Shown piece by piece: positions 14,412-20,743 of a stretch of DNA of 38,081 nucleotides. How positions within the stretch are numbered: position 1 is the first letter of the stretch; each line of letters starts with the position of its first letter. The position numbers and the translations under genes are program-made. This DNA is from CAYXGZ01 sp964464755 (GTDB lineage Bacteria > Planctomycetota > MHYJ01 > JACPRB01): assembly GCA_964464755.1 (NCBI GenBank), contig CAYXGZ010000035.1, positions 1-38,081 of the forward strand. The letters are read 5' to 3'. The notes below the pieces were generated by a model. The model did not search any database. It saw only the letters and a program-made list of their open reading frames with translations, and was not told the origin of the DNA.

Positions 14412-14872
14412 AGACGGGCTGGGACTGGATCGAGACGCCGTTCGGCCGGGGCTACGCCCGGGTCGAGGACGGCCGGCTGGCGGAACTGCACTTCGACGCG
14501 CCGCGGGACCCGGGGCCGGGGCGGAACCCGTCCGCGGTCGCGCCGTTCCGGGCGAGGATCGCGCGGTACTTCGCGACGGGGAAGGGCACGCTGGGCAAGG
14601 TGAAGCTGCCCGGGGCCACGGACTTCGCGCGCCGCGTGTACCGCGCGGTGGCGGCGATCCCCGCGGGCCGGCTGCGGACCTACGGGGAGATCGCGCGGGC
14701 GGCGGGCCGTCCTCGCGCCGCGCGGGCCGTCGGCACGCTGATGTCGCGCAATCCGGTCGCGCTCGGCGTGCCCTGACATCGCGTCGTCGCCTCCGGCGGA
14801 GGCCTCGGCGGGTTCACGGGCGGACTGCACCGCAAGCGGATGCTCCTCGCGCTGGAGGGGGCGGGTCGCTGA
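14408..14872 (+). CDS. Methylated-DNA--protein-cysteine methyltransferase with in-frame UGA at the catalytic Cys (probable selenoprotein)
   Basis: 154 codons, counting one internal TGA (14774-14776) as selenocysteine 123; the final TGA is 14870-14872. The protein is a compact Ogt/MGMT that transfers alkyl groups from O6-alkylguanine to its own active-site residue. Before the UGA, IPAGRLRTYGEIARAAGRP and ARAVGTLMSRNPVALGVP are the helix-turn-helix and Asn-hinge motifs. The universal PCHRV becomes P-UGA-HRV. After it the frame continues with GLGGFTGGLHRKRMLLALEG, the expected C-terminal signature, without frameshift. A hairpin with a GGC loop begins 12 bases after the UGA, as bacterial SECIS elements do. 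Alternatives are a nonsense-inactivated gene or a sequencing error. GAGGAGG precedes the ATG, which overlaps the upstream stop. Confidence 0.85.
14789..14803 (+). promoter_or_regulatory. Candidate bacterial SECIS element
   Basis: A perfect 6-bp stem, GCCTCC (14789-14794) with GGAGGC (14798-14803), closes a GGC tri-loop. The first loop G is 19 bases after the in-frame UGA. Known SelB-binding bacterial SECIS hairpins have a small apical loop beginning with G, about 16-37 bases after UGA. The stem also encodes the expected SGGGLGG residues, so base pairing and coding coexist. Confidence 0.6.
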
Positions 14873-14887
14873 TCGGGTCCGGGGCGC

Positions 14888-14950
14888 ATGCATATGGTGC
14901 ATAATCCATTGACAGCATGGGTTCGCACCCATAAAGTGGGCCACCCACTT
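14888..14950 (+). promoter_or_regulatory. Promoter of the trm112-like/yidC operon with three tandem inverted repeats
   Basis: TTGACA (14909-14914), 17 bases, TAAAGT (14932-14937) is a near-consensus sigma-70 promoter, the ATG being 23 bases beyond. Three dyads are packed around it. ATGCA/TGCAT (14888-14892, 14898-14902) is upstream. ATGGGT/ACCCAT (14917-14922, 14927-14932) fills the spacer. AAGTGGG/CCCACTT (14934-14940, 14944-14950) covers the -10 and start point. All arms are perfect. This fits an operator array for a dimeric repressor, possibly with RNA structure at the 5' end. Confidence 0.65.
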
Positions 14951-14960
14951 AGGACCCACC

Positions 14961-15215
14961 ATGAGCCTCCCCAAGGACCTCCTCGACATCCTCTGCTGCT
15001 CGCTCTGCAAGTCCGACCTCGCGGAGAAGGGCGACACGCTGGCCTGCTCGAACGCGAAGTGCGGCCTCGTGTTCCCGGTCAAGGAGGGCATCCCCGTGAT
15101 GCTCCTCGAGGACGCCTCGCGCCCCTGCCCCAAGTGCCAGGCCGCCCGGGACTGGAAGGACGACGAGCTGAAGTGCCCGAAGTGCGGGGAGACGTTCCGG
15201 CACGAGAGGAAGTAG
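14961..15215 (+). CDS. Trm112-like double zinc-ribbon protein
   Basis: 84 aa. Residues 3-50 match the Trm112/YcaR (UPF0434) family: LLDILCCSLCKSDL, then VFPVKEGIPVMLLEDA, with Cys13, Cys16, Cys29 and Cys34 as a probable zinc site. Family members activate methyltransferases or have unknown roles in bacteria. Unlike the usual 60-aa form, a second CPKC...CPKCG ribbon (Cys56, Cys59, Cys72, Cys75) is appended. The ATG is the first codon after a strong sigma-70 promoter; only a weak ribosome site (AGGA, 11 bases upstream) is visible. yidC starts 4 bases after its stop, so it leads the yidC operon. Confidence 0.8.
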   Translation: MSLPKDLLDILCCSLCKSDLAEKGDTLACSNAKCGLVFPVKEGIPVMLLEDASRPCPKCQAARDWKDDELKCPKCGETFRHERK

Positions 15216-15219
15216 GGGA

Positions 15220-16965
15220 GTGGAGACCAAGCGCGTCGTCGTCCTGGTCCTCCTCTGCGTCCTGGTGTTCGTCGGGTGGTCGATCCTCGTCAACCGCCTC
15301 TACCCGCCGGCCCCTCCCGGGACGAGCCCCGGCCCGTCCGTCGCCGCCAGCGCCGGGCCCGGGCCCGTCCCGACGGCCACGCCCGCCCCGGTCAAGCCGG
15401 TCGACCCCGGCCCCGGCCGCCAGCCCGCCGAGGCGGAGCAGGAGTTCATCCTCGAGAACAAGCACCTCCGCCTCTCGCTGACCAACCGCGGCGCGGGCGT
15501 CCGCAGCGCCGACATCAAGATCCCGGGCCAGCCCTCGTTCCGCGTCCTCGAGGTCCCCGCCTCGGGCGTGCACCTCGGGCTCGAGGCCCTCGAGTCGGCG
15601 GACGACCTGGCGAAGTCCACGTGGACCGTCCGTGCCACCGAGCCCGGCAAGTCGGTCACCTACGGCTACCTCCTCCGCGACGGGCGCGAGGTCGAGCGCC
15701 GCTACATCCTCGAGGGCGACTTCCACTCCCTCAAGGTGCTGACCTCGGCCTGGGGCGGCGACGAGAAGTCCGCGCCCCTGCGCTTCCGCGTGAAGGCGCT
15801 CCAGGGCGTTCCCCACGACACGGCGTACTACTACGACCGCTACGGCACCGGCGCCGTCTCGATGAAGGCGAGCGGCGGCTCGCCGAAGCTCCACACGGTC
15901 GCCATCGACCAGCCCCACAAGGACGGCAAGCCCGTCGAGTTCCGCATCCCGACGGACGCCGCGGAGGCCTGGCCCGACTGGTTCGGCCTGCGCAACCGCT
16001 TCTTCGTCGCGCTCGTCGTGCCGGAGTCCGAGTTCGACCGCAAGTGGATCCACGCGCTGCAGTTCCGCGACGACCCCCGGAAGGACGCCGCCACCGGCGC
16101 GGAGCTCAAGGGCCTGGCCGTCGACGCGCTGACCGGCCCCGTGCCCGCCGGCCCGCAGCGCTTCACCGTCCAGCACAAGCTCTTCCTCGCGCCGATCCAG
16201 GGCGACGCGCTGCGCGAGGTGCCGGGCGGGTCCGAGTTCATCAACTACGGCTGCTGCGGCCTCATCACGCCCGTGGGCGAGCTCATCGTCTGGATCCTCA
16301 ACGGCGTGCACGCCGTCGTCCCGAACTACGGCTGGGCGATCCTGATCACGACGCTGCTCGTGAAGCTCGCGCTCTTCCCGATCACCAAGAAGGGCCAGGT
16401 CTCGATGGCCCGCATGAGCGAGCTGCAGCCGAAGATCCAGGCCCTCCAGGCCCGGCACCGCGACGACCCGCAGCGCATGAACCAGGAGATGTGGAAGCTC
16501 TGGAAGGAGGAGAAGGTCGCGCCCTGGTCGGGCTGCCTGCCCCTCATGATCCAGATGCCGATCTTCATCGGCCTGTACTCGGTCTTCGACACGGCCGTCG
16601 AGTTCCGCAACGCGCCGTTCGTCGGCTGGATCCACGACCTCTCCCAGCCGGACCGCTTCCACGTCCTGTCGTCGCCGATCAGCTTCTGGTTCATCCACTT
16701 CCAGGAGATCAACCTGCTGCCGCCGCTCATGACGGTGGCGTGGTTCCTCCAGGCGCTCACGGCGCCGAAGTCGCCCGACCCGAACATGGCCGTGCAGCAG
16801 AAGATGTTCCTCTTCATGCCGCTGATGTTCGGGTTCATGACCTACTCGGTGGCCAGCGGCCTGTCCCTGTACATGTGCATGAATTTCATCCTGGGCCTGG
16901 CGGAGCAGAAGCTCATCAAGACCTTCTGGCTGCCGAAGAAGGCCCCGGTCCCGGCGAAGGCGTAG
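15220..16965 (+). CDS. yidC: Membrane protein insertase YidC
   Basis: 581 aa, the long Gram-negative form. Helix 1 lies about residues 5-22, followed by a Pro/Ala-rich linker and a beta-rich periplasmic P1 domain (about 70-340). The conserved insertase core of about five helices spans about 365-570. In the core, NYGWAILITTLLVKLALFPIT and the cytoplasmic hairpin with QPKIQALQARHRDDPQRMNQE are family signatures, as is CLPLMIQMPIFIGLYSVF. It inserts proteins into the inner membrane alone or with SecYEG. GTG start 4 bases after the Trm112-like stop, with AGGGGAG as ribosome site. rpmH and rnpA, the usual upstream neighbours, are absent; an HTH-PilZ regulator and mnmE follow, so the yidC-mnmE link is kept. 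Confidence 0.95.
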   Translation: METKRVVVLVLLCVLVFVGWSILVNRLYPPAPPGTSPGPSVAASAGPGPVPTATPAPVKPVDPGPGRQPAEAEQEFILENKHLRLSLTNRGAGVRSADIKIPGQPSFRVLEVPASGVHLGLEALESADDLAKSTWTVRATEPGKSVTYGYLLRDGREVERRYILEGDFHSLKVLTSAWGGDEKSAPLRFRVKALQGVPHDTAYYYDRYGTGAVSMKASGGSPKLHTVAIDQPHKDGKPVEFRIPTDAAEAWPDWFGLRNRFFVALVVPESEFDRKWIHALQFRDDPRKDAATGAELKGLAVDALTGPVPAGPQRFTVQHKLFLAPIQGDALREVPGGSEFINYGCCGLITPVGELIVWILNGVHAVVPNYGWAILITTLLVKLALFPITKKGQVSMARMSELQPKIQALQARHRDDPQRMNQEMWKLWKEEKVAPWSGCLPLMIQMPIFIGLYSVFDTAVEFRNAPFVGWIHDLSQPDRFHVLSSPISFWFIHFQEINLLPPLMTVAWFLQALTAPKSPDPNMAVQQKMFLFMPLMFGFMTYSVASGLSLYMCMNFILGLAEQKLIKTFWLPKKAPVPAKA

Positions 16966-16975
16966 GAGGAGAAGG

Positions 16976-17500
16976 ATGGCGAACGACCCGGCCCCCAAGA
17001 ACCGCGTGACCCAGGAAGACATCGCGGCGGCGTGCAAGATCGACCAGGGGTCGGTCTCGCGCATCCTCAACAAGGACACGCGCGACTCCTTCGCCGACGA
17101 CACGGTGCAGAAGGTCTTCAAGATCGCCCGCGAGCTGGGCTACCTGCACCCGGCGCTCGTGAACTCCAACCGGCGCGAGTCGATCCGCAAGAAGGTCACC
17201 TTCGACGCGACCGTGCAGATCATCATCGGGACCAACACGGTCTACGACGAGGGCGGCGTCGACGTGGACGAGCTGTCGATGTCGGGCCTGCTGCTCAAGA
17301 ACTTCCGGACGAAGAAGCAGACCCTGCCCATGGACCGCTTCAAGCTGGACGTCGAGTTCACGGCCGCGAAGCTCAAGCCCTTCCGGGCGCGCTGCAAGGT
17401 GGTCCGCTTCTCCGACAACGAGAGCGAGTTCGCCCTCGCCGTGAAGTTCGAGGCCATGGACGACGAGATGCGGGAGCGGCTCAAGGCCTACATCAAGTGA
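16976..17500 (+). CDS. LacI-type HTH fused to PilZ domain: candidate c-di-GMP-responsive transcription factor
   Basis: 174 aa. Residues 11-60 are a clear LacI-type DNA-binding headpiece: VTQEDIAAACKIDQGSVSRIL for the helix-turn-helix, then a hinge-like ARELGYLHPALV. Instead of a sugar-binding domain, residues 66-174 read as PilZ. RRESIR gives the RxxxR motif (Arg67, Arg71), and ELSMSG (99-104) matches D/NxSxxG except for Glu at the first position. A beta-barrel and a C-terminal helix follow. PilZ domains usually bind cyclic di-GMP. A dimeric regulator sensing c-di-GMP is inferred; the Glu could weaken binding. The ATG follows AGGAGGAGAAGG, 10 bases after yidC, and its TGA overlaps the mnmE GTG, an odd place for a regulator. 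Confidence 0.8.
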   Translation: MANDPAPKNRVTQEDIAAACKIDQGSVSRILNKDTRDSFADDTVQKVFKIARELGYLHPALVNSNRRESIRKKVTFDATVQIIIGTNTVYDEGGVDVDELSMSGLLLKNFRTKKQTLPMDRFKLDVEFTAAKLKPFRARCKVVRFSDNESEFALAVKFEAMDDEMRERLKAYIK

Positions 17501-18765
17501 CGCCCGACACGATCGCCGCGCCCTCCACGCTTCCGGGCGGCGGGGAGCGGGCGGTCGTGCGGACCTCCGGCCCCCGCGCCTTCGCGCTGGCGGGCCTGCC
17601 CCGGCGGCGCGCGGCCCGCCGCCTCGTCCTCCGCCTCCCCGGCCTGCGCGTCCCCGCGGACGCCTGGACCTTCCCCGGCCCCGCGTCGGCGACCGGCGAG
17701 GACGTCGTCGAGTACCACGTCCCCGGCGCGGCGCCCGTCGTCCGCGCCCTCCTGGACCGCCTCCTCGCCCGGGGCGCCCGGCTCGCCGAGCCCGGCGAGT
17801 TCACGCGCCGGGCCTACCTCAACGGGAAGCTCGACCTCGCGCGCGCCGAGGCCGTCGCCGCCGTCATCCGCGCCGGGTCGGACGCCGAATACCGCGCCGC
17901 CGCCGCGCTGCTGACGGGCGAGTGGTCGCGGAAGCTGGACCTGCTGGCCGACGGGTTGACTTCCCTGGCCGCGGACCTCGAGGCCTCCATCGACTTCGTC
18001 GACCAGGACATCGAGATCCTCGCTCCGGCGGCCGCCCGGGACCGGCTCGCCACGTTCCGCGAATCGCTGGGCCGGCTGGCGGCGGACTGCGGTACCGCCC
18101 GCGAGGGGGCGGGGGCGCCGCGCGTGCTGCTCGCGGGCCCGCCGAACGCCGGCAAGTCGACGCTCTTCGCGGCGCTCACGGGCGCGCGGGCCATCGCCTC
18201 CCCCGAGCGCGGGACGACGCGCGACCTGCTCGAGGCGGCCTGCGGGCCGGTCACGATCGTCGACGCGCCGGGGCTCGACGCCGCGCCCGCCCCGGGGCCG
18301 GAGCGCGGGGCCGTCGGCCGCGCCCGCGCCGAGGTGGAGCGCGCCGACCTCCTGCTGGTCGCCGCGGCTCCCGGCCAGGACGCCCCGACGCTGCCCGCGG
18401 CCGTCGAGGCGTGGAGGATTGCGACGAAGTCGGATCTTGGCGGCGCCGCTCCGCGGGGCGCGATCCGCGTGTCGGCCGCGACGGGGAAGGGCCTCGCGGG
18501 CCTCAAGCGCCGCCTCGCCGCCTGGGCGGAGGGCGCGACGGGTCCCGGCGCCCGGTACCTCCTCTCCCGCCGCCAGTCCGGCCTGCTCGGCGCGGCCCGC
18601 GAGTCGCTCGACCGGGCCTCCGCCGCGCTGGAGCGGGACCTGGGTCCCGAGTTCGCGTCGATGGAGATCCGGGGCGCGTTGTCGTCTCTCGGCGGGATCA
18701 CGGGCCGCGACGCGGACGCCGACCTGCTCGACCGCATCTTCGAGAGGTTCTGCCTTGGCAAGTGA
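17497..18765 (+). CDS. mnmE: tRNA-modifying GTPase MnmE
   Basis: 422 aa. With MnmG, MnmE builds the 5-carboxymethylaminomethyl group on wobble uridine 34 of certain tRNAs. The N-terminal folate-binding domain shows DTIAAPSTLPG at the start and PGEFTRRAYLNGKLDLARAEA about residues 97-117. The G domain inserted in the helical region has GPPNAGKST about 215-223, GTTRD (G2), DAPGL (G3) and TKSD (G4). The C-terminal FCLGK matches the conserved FC(I/L)GK with its catalytic Cys. It is about 30 residues shorter than the E. coli protein. GTG start in a GTGA overlap with the HTH-PilZ gene. mnmG is not in the window. Confidence 0.93.
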   Translation: MTPDTIAAPSTLPGGGERAVVRTSGPRAFALAGLPRRRAARRLVLRLPGLRVPADAWTFPGPASATGEDVVEYHVPGAAPVVRALLDRLLARGARLAEPGEFTRRAYLNGKLDLARAEAVAAVIRAGSDAEYRAAAALLTGEWSRKLDLLADGLTSLAADLEASIDFVDQDIEILAPAAARDRLATFRESLGRLAADCGTAREGAGAPRVLLAGPPNAGKSTLFAALTGARAIASPERGTTRDLLEAACGPVTIVDAPGLDAAPAPGPERGAVGRARAEVERADLLLVAAAPGQDAPTLPAAVEAWRIATKSDLGGAAPRGAIRVSAATGKGLAGLKRRLAAWAEGATGPGARYLLSRRQSGLLGAARESLDRASAALERDLGPEFASMEIRGALSSLGGITGRDADADLLDRIFERFCLGK

Positions 18766-20260
18766 GGACCTTTCCTCGCCGAAATTCGTCCGGCGCGCCG
18801 GGCTGGTCGCGGGCCCCGCGATCGGGCTGGCGATCGCGTTCCTGCCGCTCGGGATCGAGCCGGCGTCCGCGCGGTACGCGGCGGCCGTCGCGTCGCTCAT
18901 GGCGGCGTGGTGGCTCACCGAGGCCCTGCCGATCACGGTGACGGCGCTGGTGCCGCTGGTCGCCTACCCGTTGCTGGGCGTGTTCCCCGGAGGCCCGCTC
19001 GCGGGCGCCCGGGAGTCGGCGGAGCCCTACGCCGACGGCTACATCTTCCTGTTCATGGGCGGGATGGCGCTCGCGGCCGCGATGCAGGAGTGCTCGCTGC
19101 ACCGCCGCATCGCGCTGACCATCATGGACCGGATCGGGACGGAGCCGAAGCGGCTGCTCCTCGGCTTCCTCGTGGCCACCGCGTTCCTGTCGCTGTGGAT
19201 CTCGAACACGGCCTGCGCCGTGATGATGACGCCGATCGGCATGGCGGTGCTCTCGCAGTACGTGGCGCAGGAGGGGCGCCGGCCCGCGGCCTTCGGCGCA
19301 TCGGTGATGATGTCGATCGCCTACGCGGCGAACATCGGGGGCATCGGGACGAAGATCGGCACGGCGCCGAACGCGCAGTTCGCGGGCTTCGTCCAGCAGA
19401 ACCTCGGGATCGAGGTGAGCTTCGCGAAGTTCCTGCTGATCGGGATGCCCTTCGTGATCGCGATGATCCCGATCGCGTGGTGGGTGCTCTGGAGGGCGGG
19501 CCGCTCGGACGCCCCGGCCGCGAGGTCGGAGGAGGTCGCGCGCGAGCTGGCCAGGCTCGGGTCGATGTCCCGGGCGGAGAAGATCGTGCTCGGGTTCTTC
19601 CTCGGCGCCGCGGCGCTCTGGATCGCCAGCGGGCCGATCACCGCCTGGCTCGCGCCCGCCTGGCCGAAGGTGAAGGCCGCGGTCCCGGTCCTGGGGAGCC
19701 TCTTCCCGAAGCTGCTCTCGAAGCACGTCGAGGCGGGGATCGCGCTCTTGGCGGGCTTCTCGCTGCTCGCCGTGCCGGTCGGATCCGGTCGCCGGGCCCT
19801 GACGGTCGCGGGCCTCCGCGGGGTCCCCTGGTCCACGCTGCTCCTGCTCGGCGGCGGCTTCGCGATGGCGCACGGGATCGAGGAGAGCGGCCTCTCGAAG
19901 TGGATGGCCGCCAAGCTGGGCGGGATGTCGGCGCTCCCGCTGGCGGGGAAGATGGCCGTCGCGACGTTCCTGACCGTCGCGATCAGCGCGGTCGCGTCCA
20001 ACACGGCCACGATCGCCGTGATGCTCTCGGTCCTGCGCGGCGTCTCGACCCCGTCGGAGACCGCCGCCGTGCTCGCGGCGGCGACGATCGCCTCGTCCTG
20101 CGACTTCATGCTGCCCGCGGGCACGCCGCCGAACGCGATCGTGTTCGGCAGCGGCTGGGTCAGCATCCCCCGGATGGCGCGGACCGGCGTCGTGCTCGAC
20201 GTGGTCGCCGCGGCGCTCGCCGCGGCCTGGGGCTGGATCGGCCTGCGCCATCTTTTCTAG
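18755..20260 (+). CDS. DASS/SLC13-family anion:sodium symporter
   Basis: 501 aa, about 11-12 transmembrane helices. Two SNTA-type motifs, one in each inverted repeat (WISNTACAVMMTPIG about residue 148, VASNTATIAVML about 415), are the family's substrate/sodium-binding signatures. GGIGTKIGTAPNAQF about 195-209 and LPAGTPPNAIVFGSG about 452-466 are the matching hairpin tips. Substrates of the family include C4-dicarboxylates, citrate, sulphate and phosphate; the sequence does not decide which. The start is inferred as TTG at 18755, preceded by GAGAGG 8 bases upstream and overlapping the mnmE end by 11 bases; no ATG or GTG fits before the first helix. The overlap suggests coupling with mnmE. Confidence 0.88.
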   Translation: MASEDLSSPKFVRRAGLVAGPAIGLAIAFLPLGIEPASARYAAAVASLMAAWWLTEALPITVTALVPLVAYPLLGVFPGGPLAGARESAEPYADGYIFLFMGGMALAAAMQECSLHRRIALTIMDRIGTEPKRLLLGFLVATAFLSLWISNTACAVMMTPIGMAVLSQYVAQEGRRPAAFGASVMMSIAYAANIGGIGTKIGTAPNAQFAGFVQQNLGIEVSFAKFLLIGMPFVIAMIPIAWWVLWRAGRSDAPAARSEEVARELARLGSMSRAEKIVLGFFLGAAALWIASGPITAWLAPAWPKVKAAVPVLGSLFPKLLSKHVEAGIALLAGFSLLAVPVGSGRRALTVAGLRGVPWSTLLLLGGGFAMAHGIEESGLSKWMAAKLGGMSALPLAGKMAVATFLTVAISAVASNTATIAVMLSVLRGVSTPSETAAVLAAATIASSCDFMLPAGTPPNAIVFGSGWVSIPRMARTGVVLDVVAAALAAAWGWIGLRHLF

Positions 20261-20275
20261 CCCCGGCCGGGCTGA

Positions 20276-20281
20276 TAGACT
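20276..20281 (+). promoter_or_regulatory. Possible -10 box (TAGACT) of the nrdR operon
   Basis: TAGACT ends 12 bases before the nrdR ATG in a 33-base gap. No convincing -35 is present. The leader would be very short, about 5 bases, and lacks a Shine-Dalgarno. Confidence 0.35.
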
Positions 20282-20293
20282 GTCCGCCCCCAC

Positions 20294-20743
20294 ATGAGAT
20301 GCCCCTTCTGCCGGAAGGACAACGACCGGGTCATCGACTCGCGCTCGGCGAACGAGGGACAGGTCGTGCGCCGCCGGCGGGAGTGCCTCAGCTGCGGCAA
20401 GCGCTTCACGACGAAGGAGCTGGTCGAGGACCGGGCGCTCTACGTGATCAAGAAGGACGGCCGCCGCGAGTCCTTCGACCGCGAGAAGATCCGGACCGGC
20501 CTGCGCTTCGCCTGCAAGAAGCGGCCGGTGCCCGTCGCGAAGATCGACGAGATCGTCGCGCGCATCGAGGCGGACCTCCTCGAGAAGTACGAGCGCGAGG
20601 TCCGCTCCAAGGCCATCGGCGACCTCGTCATGCGCGAGCTGAAGGGCCTCGACCACGTGGCCTACGTCCGCTTCGCCTCCGTGTACCGCGAGTTCAAGGA
20701 CGTGGCGGAGTTCCTGCGGGAGCTCCGCCCGATGCTGCCGTGA
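20294..20743 (+). CDS. nrdR: Transcriptional repressor NrdR
   Basis: 149 aa, the standard length. The N-terminal zinc ribbon has Cys3, Cys6, Cys31 and Cys34 (MRCPFC and CLSCGKRF). An ATP-cone follows from about residue 48 (YVIKKDGRRESFDREKIRTGL), with VARIEADL and the YVRFASVYREF signature about 118-128. NrdR senses dATP/ATP through the ATP-cone and represses ribonucleotide reductase genes by binding paired NrdR boxes. I did not find a convincing NrdR box pair upstream. Its TGA overlaps the GTG of an NrdD-like gene, tying it to nucleotide reduction. Confidence 0.96.
   Translation: MRCPFCRKDNDRVIDSRSANEGQVVRRRRECLSCGKRFTTKELVEDRALYVIKKDGRRESFDREKIRTGLRFACKKRPVPVAKIDEIVARIEADLLEKYEREVRSKAIGDLVMRELKGLDHVAYVRFASVYREFKDVAEFLRELRPMLP

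Noticed and set aside
14408..14776. Alkyltransferase as a simple truncated pseudogene ending at the first TGA
   Set aside because: The stop is exactly at the catalytic Cys codon. The C-terminal motif continues in frame for 31 codons and a SECIS-like hairpin follows. Pseudogene remains the fallback reading.
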